From contig NZ_SLXP01000015.1 of the NCBI RefSeq assembly GCF_004343075.1, forward strand, positions 18,857 through 82,856: a stretch of DNA of 64,000 nucleotides, in the 5' to 3' direction. The notes beneath the pieces are model-generated. The model was not told the origin of the DNA. It ran no database searches and worked only from the letters and a program-made list of their open reading frames with translations. This document shows positions 1 to 9,391 of this stretch, one piece after another. Position 1 is the stretch's first letter, and every line of letters starts with the position of its first letter. The DNA comes from Rhodovulum marinum (GTDB taxonomy: Bacteria; Pseudomonadota; Alphaproteobacteria; Rhodobacterales; Rhodobacteraceae). Made by a program: the position numbers and the translations under genes.

Positions 1-960
1 GATATCCGCGGCGAAGAGGCGGTGACGAAATACGATGCCGAACGGCTGTATGTCGCCCTGATGCAGGACGGCGCGTCCCCGCGCAGCACGCGCCCCGGCG
101 ACAAGGGGGCGGCGGGCGGCGGCGGCAAGGGCGACGGCGAAGGGCAGGGCAGCCAGGGCGGCGACCGGCCCCGCCCCGGCGGCGCACTGGCCGAGGCCGC
201 CCGCGCCTATGCCGAACAGCAGGCCTTTGCCCCCGACATCGAAACCGGGCGTGACGACAGGGATGACGGCGCGGGCCGCGAGGAAGATGCAGAATGGCGC
301 CAGCGCGTCGCCCGCGCGATGGAGGCCGGGCGCCTGGCCGGGCACGGCATCGGCATGCTGGGCCATCGCCTGGCCGACCTGCCCGAGGTGCACACCCCGT
401 GGGAAGTCGTGTTGCGCGGACTGGTCAGCCGCGCGGTGATGCAGAACCCGCGCCCGCAAGGCACCCGCCCCGCCCGCCGCTGGCTGGCCCGCGATGCAGA
501 TGCGCGACAACGGGGCGCCCCCGACCCCGCCTTCGAACCCGGCATGCTGCGCGACCAGGACATCCCGCGCATTGTCGTCGGTGTCGACAGCTCGGGGTCT
601 GTCGACGGCACCCTGCTGGCGAAATTTGCCGCCGAACTGGCCGCCATCGCCAAGCGCACCGGGGCCGAAACGCATGTTCTCGTCTTCGATCAGCAGGTGC
701 GCGGGCGCGCCGTCATGGGCGGCGCGGCCTGGGAAAAACGTATCACCGACATCCTGTTCAGCCGCGACGGCGGCACATCGTTCATCCAGGTGATGGACGA
801 GGCGCTGGCGCTCGATCCATCCGCCGTGGTGATCCTCACCGATCTCGAAGGCCCCTTTGGCCCGATGCCGCCAAAGGGCCTGCCGGTGATCTGGGCCGTA
901 CCCGGAGAGCCGCCATCCGCGGGCGCCCCCTTCGGTCGCGTTCTCAGCCTCGCGCGTTAG
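1..960 (+). CDS. VWA-like domain protein (DUF2201 type), 5' truncated by window edge
   Basis: The frame is open from base 1, so the N-terminus lies outside the window. The visible part has a Gly-rich low-complexity linker near its start and a C-terminal von Willebrand A-like fold with the MIDAS-type motif VGVDSSGSVDG (around base 575-615), followed by a typical alternation of beta strands and helices ending in VLSLAR. Proteins of this kind combine an N-terminal predicted metallopeptidase region with a VWA-like domain and often sit beside a MoxR-type AAA ATPase, which would be upstream here. Function is unknown; a chaperone or metal-insertion accessory role is only inferred from the family. 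Confidence 0.75.
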   Translation, partial: DIRGEEAVTKYDAERLYVALMQDGASPRSTRPGDKGAAGGGGKGDGEGQGSQGGDRPRPGGALAEAARAYAEQQAFAPDIETGRDDRDDGAGREEDAEWRQRVARAMEAGRLAGHGIGMLGHRLADLPEVHTPWEVVLRGLVSRAVMQNPRPQGTRPARRWLARDADARQRGAPDPAFEPGMLRDQDIPRIVVGVDSSGSVDGTLLAKFAAELAAIAKRTGAETHVLVFDQQVRGRAVMGGAAWEKRITDILFSRDGGTSFIQVMDEALALDPSAVVILTDLEGPFGPMPPKGLPVIWAVPGEPPSAGAPFGRVLSLAR

Positions 961-1000
961 GCACTGCAATCCGGGCCCTCGCGCCCTGTCGACTGCCCGA

Positions 1001-1056
1001 GTTCTTCTTCTGGCTCCAAATATCCCGGGGGGTGCGGGGGGCAGCGCCCCCCGCCA
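1001..1056 (+). repeat. Dispersed intergenic repeat, copy A
   Basis: Core TTCTTCTGGCTCCAAATATC followed by CCGGGGGGTG and a hairpin with 9-bp arms GCGGGGGGC/GCCCCCCGC at 1034-1054. It lies between the convergent 3' ends of the VWA-like gene and the next minus-strand gene. It belongs to the family also present near 13.6, 18.8, 18.9, 22.0, 27.7, 56.4, 61.9 and 62.0 kb. Confidence 0.8.
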
Positions 1057-1096
1057 GAGGCCGGCGCGCAGCGTGCGCCGATCCACGAAAAGCCGC

Positions 1097-1783
1097 TCAC
1101 GCCGTCGCCAGCGCCTCCAGCCGTGCATGGGCCGACACGCTTCTGGTTTCCAGCGTCACGTCATGCATGAACCGGCCCAGCGCAAGGCTGGTGACATGCA
1201 TCCGCTCCTCGGTGAATTCGGCATCGAACAACCCGTCCTGGATCATCTGCCGTTCCTCCTCGTCGAGATCCAGCACCTGCGGTTCGGGCGTGTCGGTCTG
1301 GACCGAGACGAAGGTCATCGGCGGGATGCGCGCCAGCGCCGATTGCTCGATCACCATGTGCAACTCGCCGGCCTTCAACCCGCGCTTGGCGGCGATCCGC
1401 GTCAGGATCTCCCGCCCCCGCACCGTCGCGATATCGGCGCCCCGCTCGGCCTCTTCCTCGGGCATCAGGCGGCGGCGCCGCTCGGGGTTGTCGACCGACA
1501 GCACCCGCGATTCCACCAGGTAGACCATCAGAAACATCAATGCCGGCGCTTGTCCGATCGGCAGGGCAAGGTCCGGAAACATCAGGATCAGCACCGGGAA
1601 CGGGCTTAGCGCCAGAAGGTAGCGCAGGAACGATACCTCCATGATCATCCGCCAGTAAAGCGAACTGCCCAGCGACCCCCGAGGCAATATCCCGAACCCG
1701 TGGCCGATCAGCTTGCGCGGGACCTTGCGGATTTTCATGGTCGAACGGTTGGACACCGTCGATGGCGTGACGACATGCAGCAT
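1097..1783 (-). CDS. Conserved hypothetical membrane protein
   Basis: About 228 residues. Two hydrophobic segments near residues 50-90 (around SFLRYLLALSPFPVLILMF and PALMFLMVYLVES) suggest a small inner-membrane anchor, followed by a charged cytoplasmic tail rich in Glu and Arg. I do not recognise a named family. The start at 1783 (MLHVVTPS) is preferred over the internal Met at 1738, because an AGAGG-like sequence precedes the former and nothing similar precedes the latter. It lies 35 bp downstream of trhO on the same strand and may be cotranscribed with it. Confidence 0.6.
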   Translation of the reverse strand: MLHVVTPSTVSNRSTMKIRKVPRKLIGHGFGILPRGSLGSSLYWRMIMEVSFLRYLLALSPFPVLILMFPDLALPIGQAPALMFLMVYLVESRVLSVDNPERRRRLMPEEEAERGADIATVRGREILTRIAAKRGLKAGELHMVIEQSALARIPPMTFVSVQTDTPEPQVLDLDEEERQMIQDGLFDAEFTEERMHVTSLALGRFMHDVTLETRSVSAHARLEALATA

Positions 1784-1818
1784 GGGCTGGGCCTCTGCAA
1801 CCTGTAGGTTGTCTAAGT

Positions 1819-2745
1819 CTAGCCTTGTTGCGTGTGCCGTCCAGCCCGGCCCAGATGCGCGGTGCCGCGCGCCTCGGCCAGCCGCACCTGCCGGTGGCGT
1901 TCGCGGAACCGGGCGCGCTGCGCCTCGGAATACTCGTCCGCGCAGTGGTGACAGCGCGCGCCTTCCTCGTAGTCCGGCCGTTCCAGGTCCGCGGGCGCCA
2001 GTGGCCGCCGGCAGGCATGGCACAACACGTGCGGCCCCTCGCGCAGCCCGTGTTCCACCGACACCCGCCCGTCGAAGACGAAACATGCGCCTCGCCACAG
2101 GCTGTCGGGCTCGGGCACCTGTTCCAGGTAGCTGAGGATACCGCCCTTCAGGTGAAACACCTCTTCGACTCCCTGGCCCAGCAGGTAGTTCGTGGATTTC
2201 TCGCAGCGGATGCCGCCGGTGCAGAACATCGCGATCCGCTTGTTGTGAAAGCGGTGCCGGTTGGCCTCCCACCAGGCGGGAAAGTCGCGGAAGCTGTCCG
2301 TGCCGGGATCGATCGCCCCTTCGAAGCTGCCGATCGCCACCTCGTAGGCGTTGCGTGTGTCGATCACCGCGACGTCGGGCGCGGCGATCAGGGCGTTCCA
2401 GTCACGGGGCTCGACGTAATGGCCGACCGCCGCACGCGGGTCGACATCGGGCTGGCCCATGGTGACGATCTCGCGTTTCAGCCGCACCTTCATCCGGCCG
2501 AAGGGGCGGTCCCGCGCGGTGCTTTCCTTCCACTCAAGCCCCGCGCATCCGGGCAGCGCGCGGATATGCGCCAGCACGGATTCGACGCCGTCCCGCTTGC
2601 CTGCTATCGTTCCGTTGATCCCTTCTCGTGCGAGGAGAAGCGTTCCGCAAAGCCCCGCCCCTTCGCAGGCCGACAAAAGCGGCGCGCGCAGCGCCGCGGG
2701 GTCGTCGAACCGGGTGAAGTGATAGAGCGCAGCCACCGTGTACAT
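1819..2745 (-). CDS. trhO: tRNA uridine(34) hydroxylase TrhO (rhodanese-like)
   Basis: 308 residues. TrhO uses oxygen to form 5-hydroxyuridine at the wobble position of several tRNAs. The N-terminal acylphosphatase-like domain (with [10 protein letters not shown], about 40-49) is followed by a rhodanese domain carrying VIDTRNAYE (about 127) and the loop [10 protein letters not shown], with Cys175 and Cys181. A Cys-rich C-terminal part ([16 protein letters not shown]) is typical of the family. The start [10 protein letters not shown] at 2745 fits family N-termini; the longer open frame upstream lacks similarity. It is divergent from pncA. Confidence 0.93.
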   Translation of the reverse strand: MYTVAALYHFTRFDDPAALRAPLLSACEGAGLCGTLLLAREGINGTIAGKRDGVESVLAHIRALPGCAGLEWKESTARDRPFGRMKVRLKREIVTMGQPDVDPRAAVGHYVEPRDWNALIAAPDVAVIDTRNAYEVAIGSFEGAIDPGTDSFRDFPAWWEANRHRFHNKRIAMFCTGGIRCEKSTNYLLGQGVEEVFHLKGGILSYLEQVPEPDSLWRGACFVFDGRVSVEHGLREGPHVLCHACRRPLAPADLERPDYEEGARCHHCADEYSEAQRARFRERHRQVRLAEARGTAHLGRAGRHTQQG

Positions 2746-2851
2746 GGGTAAACCGATACGATGGCCGCCCGGGGTGCGGCAAGAGCGGGGCATTGACCTG
2801 TCCGGGGCGGCCCCTTAACCCCAAACACCGACAGAGACCGGAGGAAGGCCC

Positions 2852-3460
2852 ATGCGACCCGCCAACGAAGCCCTGATCGTGATCGACGTTCAGAACGATT
2901 TCTGCACCGGCGGCGCCCTTGCCGTGCCCGGCGGCGAAGAGATCGTTCCCCGGATCAACGCGCTGCTGGACGAATTCCAGACCCGCGTCTTCACCCAGGA
3001 CTGGCACCCGGCCGACCACAGCTCCTTCGCCGACAACCACGAGGGCAAGAAACCCCACGAGGTCATTGACATGCCCTATGGTCCGCAGATCCTGTGGCCG
3101 GTCCATTGCGTGCAGGGAACGGCAGGGGCCGAATTCCACCCCGAACTGGATGCCGCCAAGGCGCATCACGTCGTGCAAAAGGGGTTTCGCCCCGAAATCG
3201 ACAGCTACTCCGCCTTTTTCGAGAACGACCACGAGACGCCCACGGGGCTGGACGATTACCTGTCGGCCAAGGGCATCGACCACCTGACCCTGGTGGGCCT
3301 CGCGACCGATTTCTGTGTGCTTTACTCGGCCCTGGATGCGAACCGGCTGGGCTATGCCGTCACCGTGGTCGAGGGCGCGACGCGGGGCATCGATCTGAAC
3401 GGGTCGCTCGAGGATGCCCGCCAGGCGATGCTGAACGCCAATATCGTGCTGGAACCCTGA
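2852..3460 (+). CDS. pncA: Nicotinamidase (pyrazinamidase) PncA
   Basis: 202 residues, cysteine hydrolase fold. It deamidates nicotinamide to nicotinate in the NAD salvage pathway. The catalytic triad is visible as Asp12 (IVIDVQNDF), Lys110 (VVQKGF) and Cys155 ([10 protein letters not shown]); the metal site is Asp50, His52 and His56 (TQDWHPADH). A GGAGG site precedes the ATG. pncB begins 2 bp after the stop, so the two consecutive salvage enzymes form one transcription unit. Confidence 0.95.
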   Translation: MRPANEALIVIDVQNDFCTGGALAVPGGEEIVPRINALLDEFQTRVFTQDWHPADHSSFADNHEGKKPHEVIDMPYGPQILWPVHCVQGTAGAEFHPELDAAKAHHVVQKGFRPEIDSYSAFFENDHETPTGLDDYLSAKGIDHLTLVGLATDFCVLYSALDANRLGYAVTVVEGATRGIDLNGSLEDARQAMLNANIVLEP

Positions 3461-3462
3461 CG

Positions 3463-4755
3463 ATGGTCGACATCGCCACGCGGGTCTACAACCACAAATG
3501 GAAGATCGACCCGATCGTCCGGTCCCTGATCGACACCGATTTCTACAAGCTGTTGATGTGCCAGTCGGTTTTCCGCAACAGGCCCGACACCCAAGTCACC
3601 TTTTCGCTGATCAACCGCACCACCGACATTCGCCTGGCCGACCTGATCGACGAGGGCGAGCTGCGCGAACAGCTGGACCATATCCGCACGCTGCGCCTGA
3701 CCCGCGGCGAAAGCACCTGGCTGCGGGGCAACACCTTCTATGGCAAGCGCCAGATGTTCCGCCCCGATTTCATGGAGTGGTACGAGAACCTGCAATTGCC
3801 GCCCTACACGCTGGAAAAGCGTGACGGCCAGTACGAACTGACCTTCGAGGGGCGTTGGCCCGAGGTGATGATGTGGGAGATTCCCGCGCTGGCCGTGCTG
3901 ATGGAACTGCGCGGGCGCGCGGTCCTGGCGCATATGGGCAAGTTCGAGCTTCAGGTGCTGTACGCCCGCGCCATGACCAAGCTGTGGGAAAAGATCCAGC
4001 GCCTGCGCCCGCTGGAAAACCTGCGGGTGGCCGATTTCGGCACGCGGCGGCGGCATTCCTTCCTGTGGCAGGACTGGTGCGTGCAGGCGATGATGGAAGG
4101 TCTGGGCGAGAAATTCGTGGGCACCTCGAACTGCCTGATCGCGATGCGCCACGATATCGAAGCGATCGGCACCAACGCGCATGAACTGCCCATGGTCTAT
4201 GCCGCCCTGGCCGAAACCGACGAAGAGCTGCGCCAGGCCCCCTACAAGGTGCTGGCCGACTGGCACGAGGAACACGAGGGCAACCTGCGGATCATCCTGC
4301 CCGATACCTACGGCACCAAGGGGTTCCTGAAGAACGCGCCCGACTGGCTGGCCGGCTGGACCGGGATCCGGATCGATTCGGGCGACCCGGCCGAGGGCGC
4401 CGAGACCGCCATCGCCTGGTGGAAAGAGCGCGGCGAGGATCCGCGGAAAAAGCTGATCATCTTTTCCGACGGGCTGGACGTGGATGTCATCACCGACCTT
4501 GCCCAGCGCTTTGCCGGCCGCGCCAAGGTCAGTTTCGGTTGGGGCACGCTGCTGACCAACGATTTCCGCGGGCTGGTGCCGGATGACGCGCTCGCGCCCT
4601 TCAGCCTGGTCTGCAAGGCCATAAGTGCGAACGGCCGGCCCACGGTCAAGCTGTCGGACAACCCCAACAAGGCGATGGGTCCGGCGTCCGAGATCGAGCG
4701 TTACAAACGCGTCTTCGGCGTGGGCGAGCAGCAGGCACTCGAGGTCATGGTGTAA
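3463..4755 (+). CDS. pncB: Nicotinate phosphoribosyltransferase PncB
   Basis: 430 residues, the usual size for this enzyme. It converts nicotinate and PRPP to nicotinate mononucleotide with ATP stimulation, the step after PncA. Family signatures include [11 protein letters not shown] at the N-terminus and FGTRRRHSF (192-200), whose His198 corresponds to the phosphorylated catalytic histidine, then GTSNCLIA and the phosphate-binding region IRIDSGDP. A longer frame is open upstream, but it overlaps pncA; the ATG at 3463, directly after the pncA stop, gives the canonical N-terminus. Confidence 0.95.
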   Translation: MVDIATRVYNHKWKIDPIVRSLIDTDFYKLLMCQSVFRNRPDTQVTFSLINRTTDIRLADLIDEGELREQLDHIRTLRLTRGESTWLRGNTFYGKRQMFRPDFMEWYENLQLPPYTLEKRDGQYELTFEGRWPEVMMWEIPALAVLMELRGRAVLAHMGKFELQVLYARAMTKLWEKIQRLRPLENLRVADFGTRRRHSFLWQDWCVQAMMEGLGEKFVGTSNCLIAMRHDIEAIGTNAHELPMVYAALAETDEELRQAPYKVLADWHEEHEGNLRIILPDTYGTKGFLKNAPDWLAGWTGIRIDSGDPAEGAETAIAWWKERGEDPRKKLIIFSDGLDVDVITDLAQRFAGRAKVSFGWGTLLTNDFRGLVPDDALAPFSLVCKAISANGRPTVKLSDNPNKAMGPASEIERYKRVFGVGEQQALEVMV

Positions 4756-4774
4756 GGCACGTTCGCCGCGCCCC

Positions 4775-5041
4775 TTACACCCCCCGCTGGACCGTGCCCG
4801 GCCCCGTGGTTTCCTTGGGTGCGGGCGGCGCGGCGGCCAGCAGGGCAAGTGGGCCCAGCAACACCGTCAGCAGCCGGCCGTTTTCGCGCCGTGTGACATG
4901 CCATCCGACATAGGGCAGCGTCTGGTTGCCGTGGGTCCAGGGCCGCGGCTCTGCCCACTCGTCCGACAGGCGCAGGCAAAGAAAGACGGGCAGGGTGCGC
5001 CGTCGCTCGGGAATCCTCAGGGTGAACAGGGTCTTCGGCAT
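4775..5041 (-). CDS. Small hypothetical protein
   Basis: 88 residues, not recognised. Support for coding is a GGAGA ribosome-binding-like sequence 5-6 bp before the ATG and a high fraction of G/C at third codon positions, as in the neighbours. A hydrophobic stretch near residues 57-73 (LLTVLLGPLALLAAAPP) could be a single membrane segment with a short Pro-rich tail. It is convergent with pncB. It could also be a spurious frame. Confidence 0.45.
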   Translation of the reverse strand: MPKTLFTLRIPERRRTLPVFLCLRLSDEWAEPRPWTHGNQTLPYVGWHVTRRENGRLLTVLLGPLALLAAAPPAPKETTGPGTVQRGV

Positions 5042-5246
5042 GGCTGTCTCCGGTCGTCTCGGCCCGGGGCTTCCGGGGCGTCGCGCAGAACATAAGCCCG
5101 ATCAGGCGCTTGACCATGCCTTCATGCGGTCTTCGGCCGGTGCGGAGGGGGCGCGCAAGTTTGCGCGTTGCGATGTTCGCCGGTGCTGGCGCCTGGGTCA
5201 CCGCCGCGGGCCTGCGGCTGCACCGCTTGGGGCCCAAGCGCGCGCC

Positions 5247-6233
5247 TCAGCCCAGGCGGAACAGGCGTTGCCCCTCCAGCACCGCATGTGCCGTGCGCAC
5301 CGCCCGGTTCAGATAGGTGCGGATGCGCGGGTCGTCCGGCGCTAGCCGTGGCATGGTCCAGCCGACCGAGGCCAGCGTGCGCAGCATCACCATGACGGGC
5401 AGCATCGCCAGGTCTTCGTCGGTCAGCGGGCGCAGCGTGGCATAGCCTTCGATCAACCCCGTCGCGATCAGATCCAGCGCCGGTTCCTCGACGTTCTGCG
5501 CCAGTGCCGTGCCCAGGTCGTACAGCCGGAACCCGAACCCGCAATCGTCGAAGTCGATCAGGTGGGCATGGTGGCCGTCATGCAGGATGTTCTCGCGCAA
5601 CAGGTCCGCGTGGATCAGCCCCTGGTCGGCGCCCCGCGCGGCATAATCCGACAGCCGCTCGCGGGCGAAGCGGCGCGCCTCCTGCATCAGGATGGCCTCG
5701 GGCTCGCTGGCCGCGGGGTGGTCCCAGAACCGGCCCCAGAACGGCGCGGCGCCCAACAGCCCCTCGATATCCCAGTGCGGGCGGGTGAACCCCGGCGGCA
5801 GGTGCAGCCGGTCGGTGGTCACGTGCAGTTGCGCCACGGCCCGGCCGACGCTGGCATAATGGCGCATCTGGTCGTCGGGCGTGCCCACCAGCGGTTCGCC
5901 ACCCACGCCCAGCGGCGCCCCATCGACCCAGGTCAGCACCGAGGCGAACCGCCCGTCCGCCAGTTGCGCCAACAGCGCGCCGTCGGCGGTGCGTTGCGGC
6001 CGGGGCACCGAAAGGCCGGCTTCGGCCAGCGCCTCCATCCACCACAGCTCGGACCGGATCGCCTCCTCGCTTTGATAGCCGGTGCGGTGCAGACGCAGCA
6101 CGCCCTTGCCCGCCCGCGGCAGGGTGACCGCGAAGACCGCGTTCTCGCGATGCGAAATCGGGCGCGGCGTGGCGCAGCCCGCCCAGTGGCGCACGGCCTC
6201 CCCGGCCAGCGTCAGGGCTTCGGCCTCGGTCAT
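5247..6233 (-). CDS. APH-family kinase (phosphotransferase) paired with an AGXT2L-like enzyme
   Basis: 328 residues, aminoglycoside phosphotransferase/choline kinase fold. Catalytic loop GLIHADLLRENIL carries His208, Asp210 and Asn215; the Mg-binding Asp227 lies in HLIDFDDCG. The ATG overlaps the TGA of the upstream aminotransferase-like gene by 4 bp, implying translational coupling. In animals an APH-fold kinase (hydroxylysine kinase) makes the substrate of an AGXT2L phospho-lyase, so a small hydroxyl-amine or amino-alcohol substrate is more likely than an antibiotic. Homoserine-kinase-like activity cannot be excluded. Confidence 0.8.
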   Translation of the reverse strand: MTEAEALTLAGEAVRHWAGCATPRPISHRENAVFAVTLPRAGKGVLRLHRTGYQSEEAIRSELWWMEALAEAGLSVPRPQRTADGALLAQLADGRFASVLTWVDGAPLGVGGEPLVGTPDDQMRHYASVGRAVAQLHVTTDRLHLPPGFTRPHWDIEGLLGAAPFWGRFWDHPAASEPEAILMQEARRFARERLSDYAARGADQGLIHADLLRENILHDGHHAHLIDFDDCGFGFRLYDLGTALAQNVEEPALDLIATGLIEGYATLRPLTDEDLAMLPVMVMLRTLASVGWTMPRLAPDDPRIRTYLNRAVRTAHAVLEGQRLFRLG

Positions 6234-7504
6234 GCGGGTTCCTCCGTCTGGGCCAGCACCTCGTCGAGCGCGTCGACAAGGAAATCGGCGTTTTCCCGCG
6301 AGAACGGCATCGGCGGGCGGATCTTCAGCGTGTTCATCGCCCGCCCGATCCGGCCCGCGAGGATGCCGCGCTGGCGCAACCCCTCGACCAGCCGATCGGC
6401 AAAGGCGGTCGCGGGGGTGCCGTCATCATGGGTGAACTCGGCCCCCAGGAACAGCCCGGCGCCGCGCACCTCGGCCAGCATCGGGTGGGCCAGGGCGCGC
6501 ATCCGGTCCAGCAGGTAGGCGCCCACCTCGCATGCGTTCCCGACCAGCCCTTCCTCTTCCAGCACGTCCAGCGTGGCCAACGCCGCGGCGGCGGCCACCG
6601 GGTTGCCGCCGAAGGTGTTGAAATAGCCAAAGGCGGTGCGGAACTCGGCCATGATGTCGGGCCGGGTCACCACCGCACCCACCGGATGGCCGTTCGCCAT
6701 GGGTTTGCCCAGTGTCACCACGTCGGGCACGAACCCCAGCCTTTGATAGCCCCAGAACGCATCGCCCAGCCGCCCGAACCCCGGCTGCACCTCGTCGGCC
6801 AGGATCAGCCCGCCCGCGCGCCGGATCACCGCCACGGTCGGGTCCAGGAACCCGCGCTCCAGCGTCGGAAAGCCCTCGTTCGCGAAGAACGGGCACAGCA
6901 TGAAGCCTGCAAAGCCGTGCCCGGCCTCGTCCAGCTCGGCAATGGCACGCGCGACATTGGCGGCGAAGGCCCCGGCCTGCGCCTCGGGGCTGCCGCCCAG
7001 CGGCGCCAGGCTTTCGGGTGCGGGCACAAGGCGCACATGGGACGGGTAGCCGCCGATCGGCGGGCGGCGGGTCGACAGCTGGCTGACGGCAGAGGTGTTG
7101 CCGTGATAGGTGTTGTCGGTCGCGATCAGCCCGGTCGCCCCGGTCGCCGCCTGCGCCATGCGCAGCGCCACGTCGTTCGCCTCGGACCCGGTGCAGACCA
7201 TGATCGCCTGGGACAGCCCGTGCCCCATCGTGGCGGTCAGCCGTTCGATATAGTCCAGAACGGCCCCGTGCAGATAGCGCGTATGGGTGTTCAGCGTGGC
7301 GGCCTGCCGGGCGATGGCCTCGACCACCTTGGGGTGGCAATGGCCCACATGGGGCACGTTGTTGTAGCAGTCCAGGTACCGCCGGCCGTCCGCATCCCAC
7401 AGCCAGACGCCCTGTCCACGCACGACATGCACCGGCTCGGCATAGAAGGTGGGCACGTTCGGCCCCATCAGCCGGGCGCGGCGCTGCAAAAGGGGGTCGG
7501 TCAT
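6230..7504 (-). CDS. Class III aminotransferase-fold enzyme, AGXT2L-like (phospho-lyase candidate)
   Basis: 424 residues, PLP fold type I. CTGSEANDVALR binds cofactor phosphate, Asp237 (ILADEVQPGFGR) contacts the pyridine nitrogen, and Lys267 (TLGKPMANGHP) is the Schiff-base lysine. The segment YLDCYNNVPHVGHCHPKVV closely resembles animal ETNPPL/PHYKPL (AGXT2L1/2), which are ammonia-phospho-lyases of phosphoethanolamine and 5-phosphohydroxylysine, not transaminases. Its 4-bp overlap with an APH-type kinase strengthens that reading. Ordinary transaminase activity is the alternative. Confidence 0.82.
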   Translation of the reverse strand: MTDPLLQRRARLMGPNVPTFYAEPVHVVRGQGVWLWDADGRRYLDCYNNVPHVGHCHPKVVEAIARQAATLNTHTRYLHGAVLDYIERLTATMGHGLSQAIMVCTGSEANDVALRMAQAATGATGLIATDNTYHGNTSAVSQLSTRRPPIGGYPSHVRLVPAPESLAPLGGSPEAQAGAFAANVARAIAELDEAGHGFAGFMLCPFFANEGFPTLERGFLDPTVAVIRRAGGLILADEVQPGFGRLGDAFWGYQRLGFVPDVVTLGKPMANGHPVGAVVTRPDIMAEFRTAFGYFNTFGGNPVAAAAALATLDVLEEEGLVGNACEVGAYLLDRMRALAHPMLAEVRGAGLFLGAEFTHDDGTPATAFADRLVEGLRQRGILAGRIGRAMNTLKIRPPMPFSRENADFLVDALDEVLAQTEEPA

Positions 7505-7525
7505 CGCGGTCCTCGCCCGGAAGGT

Positions 7526-7540
7526 GTCCCAGTCTGGGAC
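7526..7540. promoter_or_regulatory. Candidate operator palindrome GTCCCAG-T-CTGGGAC
   Basis: A perfect 7-bp inverted repeat with a 1-bp centre, 22-36 bp upstream of the AGXT2L-like start in the short gap after the asparaginase gene. On the minus strand a TTGCCA hexamer sits upstream at about -35 distance. The position suits repressor control of the kinase/phospho-lyase pair. The regulator is unknown. Confidence 0.4.
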
Positions 7541-7568
7541 TGACGCCCGCCCGATGGCAAGTGCGACT

Positions 7569-8567
7569 TCAGGCGAAGCCTTCAGCCAGCCGGATTTCCC
7601 CCGTCTCGATCCCGCGCCAGTTGCGGATCGGGTCGCCCAGCCGCTTGCGCGCGGCGGGGTGGTCGCGGTCCAGCACGCCCAGATGCGCCAAGAGGCCCAC
7701 GATGGCGGCCTCGGAGGCCCGCGTCGCGCCGTCCTCGATCTTGACCGCGACGCCCAGCCTCCGGGCGGGCAGGATGGCGACGAACACGCCCTCGGCGCCG
7801 GTCTTGACCGCGACCTTGCCGTCCATCGCGCGCATCAGTTCGGTGCAGGCCCGCCCCTCGCCCGCGACCAGGTCGGGATGGGCCAGCATCGCCGCGACCA
7901 GCCGCGCGGCGGCGCGGGGGCGGGCGTCGGGCGCATCGGGGCGGGCCACCGCGAAAAAGGCCATCGCGCGGGCCAGCCCGTGCATCGTCGTGGCGAAGTT
8001 CGGCGCCGAACAGCCGTCGACGCCGTAACGCGGGCTGTTCATCCCGGTCACGTCCTCGAAGGCGGCGCGCACGGCGCGCTGCACCGGGTGGGCGGTGTCG
8101 TTGTAATCGGGGCCGCCGCCCAGGTGCCGGGACAGGGTCAGGAACCCCGCATGCTTGCCCGAACAATTGTTGTGCAACTGGCACGGCACCTCGCCCGCGA
8201 TCAGCATCCGCTTGCGTTCCGCCCGGTCGCGCGTCGGCTGCGCGCCACAGCGCAGATCGGCCTCGGCCAGGCCCAGCCGGTCCAGCCAGGCGGCCACGCG
8301 GGCGACATGCATCGGCGCCCCCTCGTGCGAGGCGCAGGCTAGCGCCAATTCCTCGCTGCCCAGACCGGCCGCATCGGCCGCGCCGCTTTCGACCAGCGGC
8401 AGCGCCTGGATCATCTTGACCGAGGACCGCGGCAGGATCACGGCGTCCGGTTCGCCCCAGGCCCGAACCACCGCGCCGGTCGCGTCGCAGATCACCGCAT
8501 GTCCGCGATGGCGCGACTCGGCCATGCCGCCGCGCCAGACCTCGACCATCGGCACCGCCCCGGCCAT
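7569..8567 (-). CDS. L-asparaginase II (Rhizobium etli type)
   Basis: 332 residues. Matches the thermolabile/type II asparaginase family typified by R. etli AnsA, unrelated to E. coli AnsB. Recognisable segments are LPRSSVKMIQALPLVESGAA, CQLHNNCSGKHAG and YGVDGCSAPNFA, with conserved Ser-Lys and Cys residues of the family. The start at 8567 (MAGAVPMVEV) is chosen because a GAGGAGG site lies directly upstream; the longer open frame has no such site. It is divergent from the IalB-like gene and lies 64 bp upstream of the AGXT2L-like gene. Confidence 0.88.
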   Translation of the reverse strand: MAGAVPMVEVWRGGMAESRHRGHAVICDATGAVVRAWGEPDAVILPRSSVKMIQALPLVESGAADAAGLGSEELALACASHEGAPMHVARVAAWLDRLGLAEADLRCGAQPTRDRAERKRMLIAGEVPCQLHNNCSGKHAGFLTLSRHLGGGPDYNDTAHPVQRAVRAAFEDVTGMNSPRYGVDGCSAPNFATTMHGLARAMAFFAVARPDAPDARPRAAARLVAAMLAHPDLVAGEGRACTELMRAMDGKVAVKTGAEGVFVAILPARRLGVAVKIEDGATRASEAAIVGLLAHLGVLDRDHPAARKRLGDPIRNWRGIETGEIRLAEGFA

Positions 8568-8742
8568 GATCCGCCTCCTCTTCAAGCCCGCGCGATTTTG
8601 TGCCATCAAGGCTTTCACATTCGCGCCTGCCTACGTTAAGTTGCGCATATCGAGTTGCAAACCGCCACGCCACCGGAAAAGCGGCCCGGCCAAGGGCCGA
8701 TCGGCGGGCAGAGAGGCAAGCACGGCTGGAGGCTTATCGACG

Positions 8743-9276
8743 ATGACTTCCCTGATGCGAACGGCCCTTGCGGGCGGGATGATCGCCCTGTGCGCGTTGA
8801 CCGCCCAGGCGCAGGAGGCATCCACCAACAATGTCGCGGTCAAGACCGACTGGAACGTCTTCGTCGAGACCGACCCGACCGAATGCTGGGGCGTCTCGCC
8901 ACCCAAGGAAACGGTGAACACCCGCGACGGGCGCGTCGTGTCGGTGCGCCGGGGCGAGATCCTGCTGTTCGTCACGTTCCGGCCCGGCGCGGGTGCGGCA
9001 GGCGAGGTGTCCTTCACCGGCGGCTATCCCTTCGCGGACGGGTCGACCGTGACGGTCGAAATCGGTGACGACAAGTTCGATCTGTTCACCGATGGCGAAT
9101 GGGCCTGGCCCGCGTCGAAATCCGATGACGCGCAACTGCTGGCCGCGATGAAGCGGGGCGCCGAGGCGGTGGTGACCGCGCGGTCCTCGCGCGGCACCCA
9201 GACCAAGGACACCTTCTCGCTGATGGGCTTCACCGCCGCGATGGAGGAGGCCGAGCGCCGCTGCGCCGGCAACTGA
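8743..9276 (+). CDS. Invasion-associated locus B (IalB) family periplasmic protein
   Basis: 177 residues with a Sec signal peptide (MRTALAGGMIALCALTAQA then cleavage near AQA-QE). The mature part starts WNVFVETDPTECWGVS and ends in a conserved Cys-containing AERRCAGN; two cysteines may form a disulfide. IalB family members are periplasmic proteins of unclear biochemical role, widespread in alphaproteobacteria. A GGAGG site precedes the ATG. A rho-independent terminator follows. Confidence 0.8.
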   Translation: MTSLMRTALAGGMIALCALTAQAQEASTNNVAVKTDWNVFVETDPTECWGVSPPKETVNTRDGRVVSVRRGEILLFVTFRPGAGAAGEVSFTGGYPFADGSTVTVEIGDDKFDLFTDGEWAWPASKSDDAQLLAAMKRGAEAVVTARSSRGTQTKDTFSLMGFTAAMEEAERRCAGN

Positions 9277-9300
9277 TCGGGCCCCCAGGGCCCAACGGCA

Positions 9301-9342
9301 CATCCCGCATGCGGCCCGGCCGCCTGCGGGATGTTTATTTTC
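9301..9342 (+). terminator. Rho-independent terminator after the IalB-like gene
   Basis: Arms CATCCCGCA/TGCGGGATG enclose an inner GCGGCC/GGCCGC pairing and are followed by TTTATTTT. It separates the IalB-like gene from rlmN. Confidence 0.85.
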
Positions 9343-9391
9343 GCGCCCGAATCCTGTAACGGGTGCCACTTAATTCATGGAGACGCGCCAG

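Noticed and set aside
207..659. Long minus-strand frame opposite the VWA-like gene
   Set aside because: Arg/Ala/Ser-rich composition of a shadow frame in GC-rich DNA, with no domain or ribosome binding site.
5247..6233. Aminoglycoside resistance gene
   Set aside because: The APH fold alone does not imply this; coupling to an AGXT2L-like enzyme favours a metabolic kinase.
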